Shown: positions 37,375-50,429 of the stretch, in pieces
Position numbering within the stretch: the stretch's first letter is position 1
How the letters are laid out: the number at the start of each line of letters is the position of its first letter
Origin: Oxyruncus cristatus
Taxonomy: Eukaryota; Chordata; Aves; Passeriformes; Cotingidae
Length of the DNA: 64,000 bases
Direction of reading: 5' to 3'
NCBI GenBank assembly: GCA_013399855.1
Contig: VXAY01002113.1
Location: 1,653,826-1,717,825 of the forward strand
Notes under the pieces: model-generated
Seen by the model: the letters and a program-made list of their open reading frames with translations, nothing else
Databases searched by the model: none
Told to the model about the DNA's origin: nothing
Made by a program: the position numbers and the translations under genes

Positions 37375-37530
37375 AGATTCTTCGAACTAAAAATCTCTTT
37401 ATGGATTGCAAGACCAAATTAGGGTAATGAGATCTCGAAGCCCCAGTTATTCCCTCAATTACTTATTGACCTAGCCTAATTATAAGTTAAGGTTAATAAA
37501 CTAAAAGGAGCGTGCAAATGCAATACTTCC
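37375..37530. other. Candidate conserved non-coding segment (inference)
   Basis: A repeat-free block mixing homeodomain-type cores (gggtaatgag, caattactta, cctaattataag, ggttaataaa) and an octamer-like tgcaaatgc. This pattern is common in neural enhancers, but conservation is untested. Confidence 0.25.
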
Positions 37531-39143
37531 CTCTTTCATATAATGCTGGTGGACTGTGTCACAGCACAGGATGAGACTTGTCAGCAGTGGTACAAAGGTG
37601 GCTGTGGACATGCAAGACTGTGAATATTTCTGTGGTCAGGCGGTGCAAGTCTGGCTTAGAACACCCCAAAACATCCTTTCTACTCACTGGAGCATGACAC
37701 AGGTACGTGACACTTGACAACAAAACTGAGTTTTCTGCTAATAAACCAAAGTCACTCCAGCATTTCCCACAGTGGAGACACATCCGTGTCTGCTGTCGAA
37801 GCACTCACGTTTTTATTGTTAAAATACCCAACAGTGTGCAGCATGTGCCCCAATTCTATGGGTGAGCACAAGGGGTTTGGAACTTGCCATCATCCCGTCC
37901 CTGTTCCACCTGGCTGAAGGTAACTGTGGCTGTTGTGGCCTTTACCTGCCACGTCAGAGCATCTTACCCAGGTCCTGCTCTAGGTGAAGCCTCCTAAGGT
38001 CCCATTGCAACACAACCTTCTTTTGCACATTCCCCTTCCACACCCCTGTTTGCCTACAAGTATTCTGGTTGTAGGTATCAAGATACTGCACAGAAAAGGT
38101 GACCACTGGGATGCAGTCTGCTTCCCTACAGAAAAACATTCTTTAGTATGCCTTTTTTCAGCCCAGGCAGCAGGTAATGGATCCTTCCATCAGTAAGCTC
38201 TGGGCATCAAGATACATCCCCCACTTAAAATCCTCACTGGTCCTTCAGCCTTCAACCAATGGTGGAAGCAGATCCCTTGTCCAGTCTCTGAAGCCAGTTT
38301 TTCTACTTGTCTGTTTCAATAATTTGATTTTAAGGAGAGCACGATTTCACTGCAAAGCTGGAGTCAACGTGCACAGCAATTATTAATGCCAGACACCATA
38401 AATTTGGCTGCATCTGCTTCAGGCTTCATAGTCACTAACAAGCAAAAATCATTGCATTAATGGAGTAGGGGAAATACAGTGAAGCACTTTATTATCCCTA
38501 AAAGGCAGCATGTGGCATATAGGCTCTGTGGGGTGTTACCAGTATCCTTGGAGCAGCTTCATTCCTTCACATCCTATGGAATTTAATTATCTCAGAATAA
38601 CCATGACCCTGGGGGTCCTCTATTAAAATTATATTTTGTTACAGAATGGAGTATACATTATTGAAGCACATTATTTTGATCACTGAAATTTGACATATTG
38701 TGCTCATTAGCCAGTAAGCCTGAATATTTAATTTATGAGGTTCACTCCACATTTTTTACAGATCAGTTACTTAAAGGGAAGTAAACAGGCAAAACTGCAG
38801 AGGAGTGAATGGGAAAAGTTCTCACTGAAAACGGTGCTTTAAAGGCAGAAAAAAAAGTGTGTCATGCCATATGCTGATACGTGACACGTTACATTAGGCA
38901 GGTAAATGGGTTAATTGGACTCATTAGCATCATTTCCTTTTTAAAACTTTTCAACTCAGAAGATGAAAAGATTATGGTAATCTTTACACTTCTCTCTTAC
39001 ATTTTACATTTTTCACACGGGCCTTTTTTAATCAAATATTGATGATGATGCCTGTTGTTCTTCAAAGCCCAGCAATTAGATTGCAGCTCCCTCCCAGTAA
39101 GTGGTATTTCCTTATCTTTATTTCCCTCCCTTCCACAGATTTA

Positions 39144-39156
39144 TTTTTTTTTTTTT
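39144..39156 (+). repeat. Poly(T) tract, 13 T
   Basis: A mononucleotide run within a pyrimidine-rich stretch (ccctcccttccacag upstream). Confidence 0.9.
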
Positions 39157-39599
39157 CATAAACACAACGTAAGGTCCATTGAATTGTTGCCAGAAAAGGC
39201 ACTCTGGATGTTTTGCTGATCTGATGGCCAAGCAACCTGCAGAGCCTGCGTCCCCCAAACCCTGGGCTGGAGACCAGACACCTGCTTGACCCCTGGAACA
39301 GATCCCACAGTTCTGTCCCACGGCTGAATCCACCGCCCCTGAAGTTAAACCCACGGACTACAGTCACCCAAAACAGATTAGTTCTCATTTTCTTCCTGGC
39401 TCTGGCAGTCCCGTGGGATGTAGGTGAAAGCTGTGTGGGATGGGTGGACACTGCTCTCTGCTGGCAGCAAGGAAAGCGTGCAGGAAACAGCTGGAATTTC
39501 CCTTAAAATTACCTTCAAAAATAAGGCATTTCCACTGTTTCTTTCCATACTGTTGCATACAATGATTAAGCATTAAGGTAGGGAAAAGGTATTAGGTAA

Positions 39600-41260
39600 A
39601 ATAACCGTTCAAATGCACAAATATTCGTCAAAAGCACCTAAATAAAACCGGATGCTCTGTAGAAAATAATTATTTAAATACAATTTAAAATTCTCCTGTG
39701 TATGTGTCTCTCTATGTACATGCACAGGGATAGAGCTCTGAAAAGTTTGGAAAACTGATAGAACAATTGTATCCTGTTTGAACATGTCAATCATCTCTTT
39801 AAGGGAAGACTTCAAAAAACAACTATACCCTTTTAAGAACTGATAAATAACTTAGAAGACTAACTCTGTAAAATAATTTTATTTTCCAACCTGGGTCCCC
39901 TCTAAGAGCAGCTGGAAGGTTCAAGACAACACCATAAAACTACTCCTTTAATCAACTGCATGCCATGAGCATGATACTAAGAAAATGAATGTTCTTGTGT
40001 AGCCACTTCAGTGAAGTAAGGGAATGTCATTCTGGGGCAGAGAGTTAAGCATTCTGCCCTAGCAGGGTACCTTTGAAGTTCCAGTTTGGTGCAGGGCTTT
40101 GTCAGTGGCCCTAAAGTAAGATTTCAAATCACAAGCCCTGCCCTGAAGTCCATGTAAACTCTGTTTTCAAACCCTGGAGTAGTCTCAGCTTTGCACAAGG
40201 AAGATGAAGGTACTTACTCCAGCCCAGTCAATTTAAATCAAGGAGGACAGTACTTTATATCACAGAAGATGGTCTGGTCAAGACACTGTGAACAACCATC
40301 AAAAAAAACCCAAAAAGTTAAATGAAAGGAACTTGCTTGAGGGACTCAGAAAAACATGATTCAGTTTGTTACCACATGGAGAAACTCACGTTCAGGTGGT
40401 CTGAGCTAGATGGTGAAATTCTTGATTGGAAGATCCTACCTAAGTAGCAGGAAGAAAATAAACCAACTTGGCACTGATGTTGGCTTACCCAGTGAGACAA
40501 AAAACAAATGCTCATTTTTTTTTTTCATTTCTTTTCTGCTGGACTCCAGGAGGAAACAGTGGAAGCCAGTTGGCAGATGATCGAAAATTGGTTATTGCAG
40601 GACATGAAACTGGGGCACAATGACTCCTTCAACTCAGTCCATTGTGCTTTGCTTCCCTCCACAGCACTAGGCCTTCACTGGACTGTATCTATTTTCCTCC
40701 TAAAGAAAGGAATATCTAATATTGCAGATAAGATCCAAGGACACCAGAGCGGGCAGTCAGACACAATTGATTTTCTTGCTCCCTTACATTCAGTTCTGCT
40801 CCACTGGCAGGCACTGATACAAGTTTAAAAACGTTCTTGGAACTAATCTTTAGACCACCCTTACTTGAAAAAATCCAAAATGTATTATTTCACTATTTGT
40901 AAGGGTCCCAGGAAGCAAAGAGCCTTGAAGAAAGGTGACAGTGAAGTGCAGGTGTGGCGTGGGATGGAAAGGCAAAGGATCCATCCCCATTCCTTCCCTT
41001 TTCTTCTTGCATTCCCTGCTTACATTTCTAGCATGGCTTCACCCTGAAACAGGCTTCTTTTTCTCCTACTGCTTGGGGTTTTGAAGGCTATTTTAAACCA
41101 GACTGTAATGTAAAGACACAGGACACAAAGGAAGCTCTGAGAAATACTTAGTTCAGGACTATTTGTGGAAAAACAAGACGAAGGGAACGGGATATACAGT
41201 TAACCAGGACAAAACAAAAATGCTTCCACAAATGCAGGGTTAGAGAGCATCACTGGGGAA
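39600..41260. other. Intronic stretch with no recognised element
   Basis: Unique-looking sequence. The 106-codon frame at 40508-40828 begins in a T-rich tract and has no recognised domain. Confidence 0.45.
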
Positions 41261-41263
41261 AAA

Positions 41264-41352
41264 AATTTTCGGGATTGGTTTTTGTGGGGCTTTTTTTGTT
41301 TAGTTTGGGATTTTTTTTGTTTTTCAGGGGTTTTATTGTATTTTTTTTCCCT
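41264..41352 (+). repeat. T/G-rich low-complexity tract
   Basis: Irregular T runs of five to eight separated by G-rich pieces. No period and no quadruplex motif. Confidence 0.75.
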
Positions 41353-43852
41353 AATGGTCATAAAGATCAGTAGAGTTTCAAGAGTTTGTGTTTCTTATGT
41401 ATGCACTGACTTGGCTTGCGTTCCACCTTTCAAAGGGCGGAACTGGGACTTTTTTGTGGACACAGGATCAGCAAGTTATACCACAGGAGTATTCAGATCT
41501 CCCTGAGAAATGTAGTCTAGAATATATCAGCAGCATGTGCCTGTGTGGATGCCTTGCATCAAGATAAAGGGAGAGAATAATGCTGCTGGGGAATTATGTG
41601 CACAGAGCTCTGTGAAGCAAGAATTAAAAGTAATGAGATTAAACAGAAAATAACTACATCAGGAATATGTTAATAAATTAATTAAAGTCTACCGAAGTTG
41701 AACTGTTCCATAATTAAGGGTGAGGCCCATGAACGTGCTGTGCTCTCTCTTCTACTTGGGGATTCTGCCACAGGTAAAATTACCTGTTTGAAAATTTTTC
41801 TAAATCTATGAGAAAAAATGGGGTCAACTGAGAATGTGGTCTGATCACTAACTTTGATGATTTTGGACTTTCTGTTTCCTCAGACCAGCTTTGTGGATGA
41901 TTTAATATGCTTTTCTTTACTGCAGTCTCATTTCTAGTGCATGAGGTAAATGTGAATATTGATCTTTTTTAAAAACGGGAGGTCAAGATTTAGTGCTCTT
42001 TCTCCCCCCCCCAAAAAAAAATCTGTTTGCTGGGTTTCCATCTTTATATAATTTTCGAGTCAAACTCCAACAGAATAAAACAGTTACTTCAGAGCAGAGC
42101 AAGAAGTGGCACAAGGCCCATCACACTGAAGGACTGAGCACCTGAAATTAGTCTGACACACTAAGGAAATAGTTATATAGATCTAAACAGATCTATTATG
42201 TGAGCCTTTTAAACTACCCTATAACATTTTATGCAGTCTCCACATGTAAAAAATGAATGCTTTCTGGGGCAGCAGATACTGTTGACTGTTCCAGGCAGAG
42301 GCAACATCTTTCCCATAAGGCCTTCATACTGTTTATTTTTTGGGGGAACGTAAGACACGCAGAAAATATCTCAGTAGCCTCTGCAACTGTGACATTTTAC
42401 ACTTGCAGCTTTGCTTTCCTCAAAACCAGCTCAGCTGAGAGTTCAAAATGAGAGTGCACCATCACTTTAAAGGCTCAGTACCATAAATATGGAGAATCCT
42501 TCTCTTAGCAGTAGGTCCACGTAGGGAACAAGATCAGAACCTCATTTTTCTGCAGTAGCAGTTAAAACCATGCACAGGGAAGAGGGAATGCAGTATTTCC
42601 TGGGTAAAATGCCTTTGTGGATGCTGAGGGTGAACACACTTGTGTGATTCTGTGTCCTAACTGTAAATGGTGACACTTGTAATGTTCACCTTTAAAGGTG
42701 GTGAGACATTGGTTTTGTACATAAACCAGACGACATCCTGCACTACAATAAAGAAATTCATATGGTGTTATGGTGGGCCATCAACCGTGGGGCCTGGGCA
42801 AGTCGAAGTCTCCAGAAAATAAAAAAGTTCCTAAATATTTCAGTCTTTTCGTTCAGATGTAACCTGAGTAGGTGGAAAATATAAGACACTACTTCCTGTA
42901 GGAATTAAGTGCCTGTAAAAGAAGTGCCCACTGAAAGTTGCTGGTGATGGTGGTACATGTTGACACCAGTTTGGTGCAGGATCTCAGGTGGTTTATTGCA
43001 GCTACTCTTCCCTTGGGCACACCCTCACAACAAGAAAACCAGTGTTTCACACCTAAGAAGGCACGAAAAAGGGCAAGACCTTGTATTTTTTGTACTGAAG
43101 ATCTTGGGTTTTGCCCTGCCTGGTGTCCAATCTGTGTGCCCATGCAGGAGAATGTCACAGTCTCACTTCCAGCGTTCATCCCTCCCCGCGGGCCAGAAAT
43201 GAGGAATGTCAGATGCTTCACTGCATTCCTGGTATTCTCCATCTGCAGCTGTGTGGGGAAATTCTGTTTTGAAACAGTCAATATCATCTCATTACAAGCA
43301 CTGCATTTTTATGAGGGGGGAAATGAGAAAGACAAATGTTACTCCTGTTCATGAATTTGCCTCTTATCGTTTCACTTCTCTGCTCTGTGGAGAGTTATTT
43401 GATTCATATTAGGGGTTATTTGGGTCACTTTTACCTCGAGAGAGAAAATAATGGCAACCTCATTTGAGATTTGTACCAATTTAAGTAAGGAAATGGATTC
43501 TGCATATTTTGCATAGCTGCTAAATTTAACTGAGGGTTCAGTGAAGCATGAGCTTCCAAATGTAAGAGGCTCTAACCATTTCCCCCTATTTGTTTTTAAA
43601 CTACATTTGTTACTTATGATTAGCAATTTTGTGTCATTCATATGCAGTGTACTGAAACTGAATTCAATAAACTGACCTTCTTCCACCTATTTAGTTAAAC
43701 TTGGTATTTAATTATGATGCTTGCCAAGTCAAGCAGAAAAACCAAGGAGCATTTATAAATAAAATCATTGTGGGTTTTTGCAATGAGTAGGAATATTTGT
43801 CTTTATTACTTTTTGTAGGAAATTTATTACTGCTTATTTGGAATTAGAATAA

Positions 43853-43864
43853 ACACACACACAC
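43853..43864 (+). repeat. (AC)6 microsatellite
   Basis: A short dinucleotide run following gaataa. Confidence 0.9.
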
Positions 43865-44960
43865 AAAAATAGAACATCTGTATCAAAGTGTAAAGAACCA
43901 CAACAATCAAAAGCTGTTTAATCTCATCCATTTAGTTCTACTGCACAGTCTGTTCAGTGTAACTTTTTACAACGTACTGTGCAAGAAAACAGGTCATTTA
44001 AACTCAGTAATTAGTATTACAGATAAAATGACACTGCAGCAATGTTAATTACTGTAGTACTGATGTAGTAGGGATATAATACATAATAGTCATGTCTTTA
44101 ATTTTAAATTGAAGAGCAACAAAGCATATTATTCCTACACTTCTACTTCTTAAATTAAATGGCTCTTATTCAAGTGTACATTTGTATCCATGCAGAATGT
44201 TTTTAAATAAATCATAGTTCTGCTTTAACTCAAACTGGCATATTTTACTTTCTAATGGCATAAATTAAGCAACTTCTTGATCTAGAAACTTTTCCTATGA
44301 CAGTGGAAATCATGATAGAATTATATTCCATATGAAAAATTTCCACCATCATTTTCATTACAGCAGCTGTAAATCAGTTTGCAAATGAAGCACAACATTC
44401 AGTCTTTTTTAAAATAAAGATGACTCTCAGGGAGCATCACAGCTTTTGGAGGTGTGGGAGGACCTAGACATATATGATCAAATTGGAATTCATTCTGTAA
44501 TGCTTTGGCTAAAAGATCAGGCAATTGTACCTATAAAATATTCATAACAAAACAAAGAGACTTGCAGAGCAAGACAGTGAAAATTTTTACCTGCAGCTCC
44601 GGGAGGAGTAGAGTTCCCTGCTAATGAATAATTATGTCTCTGCTTTTCTGCAGCACCTTTACTTTTGGGTAACTTTGTTATAAATATTAAAAGGAGGGAA
44701 AAAAAAGAGGTAAATTTCAGATTTGTTCAAGTGTACTTAAATAATTTATGTCAGCTGAAATGTTCCCATTTTCAGTGCAGAAATTTCGTAATGAAGCCAT
44801 TATTCAGACCTCGCACAAAAAGTGCTCTGAAAGCTCCCTTATTTAAAAGTGTAACAATCCTATTCACCATGCTAACAATGTGCCCCTGGCTAAAATGTGT
44901 ACACATGGATTTAGCAAAATATTTGAATATACAATAAAAGATTCAAAGGAGAAGTTGAAG

Positions 44961-45034
44961 CGTTACCTCAGGTCAGTTATTTCATCTCCCGACAAGACGC
45001 GCCGCTACATTTGAACGAAGGCGTGAGGGGAGCG
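44961..45034. other. CpG-dense patch shortly upstream of the CA10 exon
   Basis: Eight CpGs within 74 bp, seven of them in 44990-45034 (cccgac, acgcgccgc, aacg, ggcg, agcg), ending about 100 bp before the exon and about 40 bp before the best branch-point candidate. It is open to both a splicing-related and a transcriptional reading. No exon was recognised in it. Confidence 0.55.
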
Positions 45035-45065
45035 AAATCCTCAAGTACATACAACCAGTTCCTAA

Positions 45066-45356
<291 letters not shown>

Positions 45357-45454
45357 TGACTCACTTTCCTTTTCTGCCTGATGGTATTTGCAAATTAATT
45401 TGCCCACGCAAAAATGGCCCTCCCCGCATCCCTCCTGAAAATCGGGGAATTGGG

Positions 45455-45468
45455 TTTTTTTTTTTTTT
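45455..45468 (+). repeat. Poly(T) tract, 14 T, downstream of the donor
   Basis: Starts 132 bp into the intron and is followed by cccctcgcccc. It resembles a pyrimidine tract, but no AG-flanked exon follows that I recognise. Confidence 0.9.
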
Positions 45469-46957
45469 CCCCTCGCCCCTGGGCTGCAAATTGTGTGATT
45501 TTGTATCTAAAAATGAAAGTGCTGCGTTTACTGTATGCAGAGGCACCCTCTGTTCTCATCTGTGCTACTTACAAAGTAACCGAGTCTCTTCGGACGGGTC
45601 CTTTATGTCTCTTGTAAACACAAATATGAGATTAACAACAAAGTAATACTGGAAGTGCCTCAAATTCCTATATAAGTGCTGGTTTTGATACCAGAGTTTG
45701 TAACACTCTACACTGAGTATCATCCTGCCTTTGATTCATGCGAAAATAAGGAGATACTTAATTTCAGAGATGGTTCCACAGAACTCTGCTCAAGAAATAA
45801 AGTTGACTGCACAAGTAATCCCTGGCAGAATTAGAACTCGTATTTTAAATACATGTCTAGAAGTGTCCCAGGAAAGCCCATAACTCCATCATCCTGATAC
45901 CTATTGCAGAGTGGCCCATTACTCCTGCTGGATAAATATTTTAGCGTGGAGTACTTTTTCAAGATGTAAATTAGAGTTTGCAGACTTTCTGGGACAAACA
46001 AGGCAGAATCTTTCCGTTTTCCTTATATAGGAACATTTTTACATGGAAGAGATGCATGAGGTTTGCAGTACCCCATCCTTCTTCAGCTTGGGCCGTGGCT
46101 GTGAACTGCCCAGCATGCAGCTCTACTCCACCACTCAAAATAGTGCTTCAAAATAACTGTGTATTAGTGTGGGGATCATTTTTAAAGATAAAATGGGTAT
46201 CCCTGTTACCATTCTTTCAGAATACCAAAAAGAAAGTGTTTTTGATCACAAAGCACTTATTTTCTTGGAGATGAGTAATCAACTTGACATGTGTACTATC
46301 CATCACAGACTCTGGGGATGAGTCAGTTAATGTGTGGCATTTTCTTTGGCACTGAGCAACAGCAGTTATTTTAGAGTAAGAAATTAATTGCAGAGTTGCC
46401 AAATGATGGTGTTATAATTGATGGAAATCATTGGCTTTGTTTTATAAGCTACATAAATGTATAATTCAGCCAGTGGCAGCTTTTGCAAGAAATTACTCAT
46501 GTCTGACACAACTGAATTCTGGTTGCCTTCATTAAATTCCATGATAAGTGAACATATAAAGTAGTGCTTCTTTAAGAGCTGAAAGTTAAGTATATTGTAG
46601 TAAATAAAGTCTTTGCTTTGCTGTTCAGACTTACACAAGAGCAATATTCAAATAACAGAAAGTTGACTGAACAAGAAAGCAAAAATCTGGTTGAAAGATA
46701 CTATGGTACTTGATATGATGTATCGGCATCATTTCAGATGTTTTTAAAAGAGTTTTCAAGTTATAAATTCATCAGTCCTAGACTATAACGATGAAAAAAT
46801 GTAGAGCCTTGTTTGCCAGTATTTAATATTAACACTCAAGTAGGCTCTTCTGGTTTTGAAACTAGGAGTTCTGAAGTACTATTAATATTTGGTGTTTGCT
46901 AACAGAGACCTCAAGTTTTTCTTAAGAAAAGCAGAAAACCCAGCTAAGTGGAAACTG

Positions 46958-46978
46958 CAGTCAGTCAGTCAGGCAGGC
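46958..46978 (+). repeat. (CAGT)n/(CAGG)n tetranucleotide repeat
   Basis: About five tetramer units that shift from cagt to cagg. Confidence 0.85.
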
Positions 46979-47084
46979 ACAGCTGGATCTACAGTATGTG
47001 CAGGATTCATGTAGTTATGTGAATTCCTCCTGCAGTGAATAGAAGGAGATTAGCATCTTCAGAGGATGATCAGTCCTGGTAGCC

Positions 47085-47135
47085 AGAGATGCATCTCTTA
47101 GGACAGGACAAATCGTTCTGTGGAGATGCATCTCC
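47085..47135. repeat. Pair of 14-bp perfect palindromes sharing a gagatgcatctc core
   Basis: agagatgcatctct (47085-47098) and ggagatgcatctcc (47122-47135) each equal their own reverse complement, and both centre on ATGCAT, a POU/octamer-like core. Their starts are 37 bp apart. Either palindrome can fold alone, or the two can pair with each other. Confidence 0.85.
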
Positions 47136-47739
47136 CTTGACAACAGGGAACAGACACACAACAGGCTGAGGAGTTTAGGCAAGACACCTTCTTTTCAGAT
47201 GCTGAGGTGATGCTGTCCTTTGAGGATGTGCTTTTCAAAGTTTCAAAAAACTGTTTTGGGCAGCTGGGCAGGTAAGTTACAGTAAGGTCCAGTATTAATT
47301 AGTAATTTGAATCAACATCTACCCAGCTAAGTCTTATTTATAGAACACGTACTGTTCCCAAAGTACAAGCACAGATGCAAATCAATCATGCTGAACAGAA
47401 TGGCTGCAGGTTTTCAGGGAAGGACAGCAACTGATGTTGTTCTTTGGCTGAACATCCACCCATACAAGTGCTGTCTGTGTAAATGAGTGATCTTTGATAA
47501 GCTCTCAGCACCGGAAGGTGAAATGTCTACAGCTCCCAGCAACTGGAGTGAGAAAGCTGTAAACAAGCCAGCTGACTTCCTGATAGAGTGTGTCCTCTAT
47601 GTTGTGATGTGTGCTTTCGAGACTGTTGCTGCTAATTACTATTCACTTCTGCACTGGGTAATGCTGTCAGAGGAGATGGGCTAAAGAAAAATAACTGCGT
47701 GGGCTCATTAGTTTAATTTAGCTGGTGCAGGTAAGAATA

Positions 47740-50320
47740 GCAATGAACGTTTGCTGGCTTAGGCTTTGGCAACCAGAGAAGAACCATCGCAGGGTTGCAG
47801 TGTGTGACTGCTGATTGCACACTGAACTCCCATGGCACTGCCTCCTTACTGCTGCTCTCAGCTGTGTGGGACAAACCCACCGTGGGTTTTACCAAAACCC
47901 CTGTTTTGCCATGGAAACAATTCCCGAGGATGAAGTTTCCCAAGGAGTGTGATCCATTCCAGTAGATCACAATCAGATTATTCCTACTACTCCTTCCTCC
48001 ACTCCCGTCCACATCTCTCCCCTCATTTTCGCTGAGGTCTCCAAGACTTATTAAAGTCAGCACATTGCAGAGAGAGAAGGGGAGCCTGGGGAGAGGTCAG
48101 GGGAGAGGGCAGCACCTCTCCCTCACAGCACTGGCAAACTTAGTTTGGCTCACACAGACCTAAATTAAATCCAAGTGCAGACAAAGCAGAAGCTTTTAAA
48201 CAGCCCTGGTATATCTTGAATCAGCTGCACTGTTCTCTACACATGTGGAAATCCCACCTAACAGCCATACTAAGGAAGTAGTTTGTTTAAGGGACCTTTA
48301 CTGCCTAGTGAAGATGTTCTGCAGTGGGCAGGCACCAGAGCAAGCTGGAGAGCACTGGACTGGGACCACGGCATGAAAAACAGCCCAGAAATAGCAAATT
48401 GCTTCAAAATGTGCTGTGGTCTGAGTGATACCACGAGGCTTGTAATTTCCAGGCTTTAACATACAACTAGGTATTAAAGGCTGTCAAGAGAGATCTCCAC
48501 AATAATCTGGTTACCTTTTAGCCCCCAATTACCACCTTAGTGTAGACAGAATAACTGAACTAATGCTTAAACATTTTGAGTGTAAAGGCTTTAAAACTGT
48601 GTATCAGATTATCAGCAATATGTTATGCACTGGTAAGTGGGAAGGCAGGCAGGCTTTGGAATGCTTAAATAAATAAATCAAGCATTTCCTCGTCCCTATG
48701 CTACAAACTTGAGTGTGTTTAGTTCCCTATTCTTTGCCTAGGCATCCTACTGTACAACGATTAGAAGACAATCTTGGCTTAAGCAAAGTCTCCAAGACAC
48801 CAATAATTTGTGTCTGCTGCCTAATGCCTCCATGCAAAATGGTTTTAATGCTTCAGAGTCTATATCATTTAATGAGAAAGACCACTTTCCCTTCAGACAG
48901 CAACAGTACAAACAGCAGTATTGACCAAGTGTTTCTGTTCAGGCACTGTCTGCCTTGTTAAAATGTAAAGGTAACCTCAAAAAAGGTTCACGGTGAAAAT
49001 GAGACCCTGTAACTTTACCATGTGGCAAAGTCATAAAAATCCAAAACACTTTTTTTCTTCCAACCATAAAAATGAAAAAGGTGCTGCAGGAGACCTCCAA
49101 TCACTTCATGGGTCTGCCTTGTAGCGGCCTTATCAGTGCAAAGGCAGAAAATCAAGGAGCTTAATTATTTGGGGTTATGCACTTCTTCACGAACTCAATG
49201 GCTGGAGACCCTTAAACAAGAGACCACAGTCCACTACACATGAAAAAAAATAGATTTCCTCTCTTCCCACCCTTCCAAAAACCCATGGACAGATTATAAA
49301 CACATGATGACTTCATCTGCTGCAGGAGAAGCAAAACGAAAGTGAGAAGAGGATCTAAAGAAATGGATACACACTGCAAGTTGTACACACAGCTTGGAAC
49401 TGAGATTTACTTTTGCTGCTGCTAAAAAAGCCACCGAGAAAACAAAAAGAAATGCAAGAAAGTGGGAATCAAAAGGAGAACCTGAACATTCTGAAACATC
49501 AGTCTCCTCCAGCTACCGCAAAATCTTTAGCTGCAGGCGTGTTCTATGTGAGTGGGGAACTTCTAGTGATAGTAGAGGATTACTTACGAGAGAGATCAGT
49601 GTCTCAAATCCAACTTGTGATATTTTTGGAAGCAGGACTGTCACATAGACAGCCTATGAGAACCAGACAGCCAGCTGGAATAATTTAATCCAGCCTGCTG
49701 CAGAATTAGAGTGCTCTGAATTGTTAAATCAGAAACAGTAGCTCTGCCACTGAGACTTTCTGTGCACCTCTGACTTGCCTGTGCAGTTCCAAACAGCCTC
49801 CCCAAAAACCTGATGGTGGTATCATTTATGGAAGAAACCATGGCTTGTCCTTGGATTGTGCTAGTACATAGTCCTTCCTCTGCTTTTGAAGCCTTTTTTG
49901 GAAATGGTGCAGGTCCTTTTTAAGTATTTCAGCCAGGAGATAAGTTTACTGTACTCCAACACTTCTTAATGTTGAAAAATAAGCCTCTGAGGAAAGTCCC
50001 AGATGAGGGAACACATGTCTAATGGAACAGGGGGGCTTAGTAAAATCTCTATAACCTACAGATTAATGTTCAGCTTCAAAGGAGAAAGTCAATAGGATAA
50101 CAAATTAAATTGATATAGAAACAGAATATAAATCAGGAAGAGGTGGTGGTATTGTCATCACTAAAGTATACGGAGACTACTCACAGGAGTAATTCAAAAC
50201 CAGTGGGAGATGAATATGTGCTGCAGCTGTAAGAATTCACCTCTGTCTTCCCTAAATAATATAGGTGGCTTCATCCAAAATTTTATAAAATATCCATGAA
50301 AAGCATGTTCAAAGTCCAAA
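47740..50320. other. Intronic stretch with no recognised element
   Basis: Unique-looking sequence with short aaataaataaat-type runs near 48667-48679. No repeat family or gene was recognised. Confidence 0.45.
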
Positions 50321-50330
50321 AGAGTCTGAT

Positions 50331-50420
50331 GACAGAATCACAGAATCTTCTGAGCTAGAAGGGGTCCACAAGGATCATCGAGTCCAACTCTTAAGTGAAT
50401 GTCCCATACAGGATTACTGT
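50331..50420 (-). mobile_element. TguSINE1-like SINE (tRNA-Ile head, CR1-like tail), 5'-truncated
   Basis: Plus-strand text gacagaatcacagaatcttc, tgagctagaaggggtccaca and aggatcatcgagtccaactc is the reverse complement of a CR1-type 3' end. It is followed directly by gtgaatgtcccatacaggat, which resembles the reverse complement of the 3' end of a tRNA-Ile gene (atcc...gtatgggcca). A tRNA-Ile head on a CR1 tail is the layout of the passerine SINE TguSINE1. Only about 20 bp of the head remains. The alternative is a plain CR1 copy with a chance match at its 5' boundary. Confidence 0.65.
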
Positions 50421-50429
50421 GTTTTTCTA

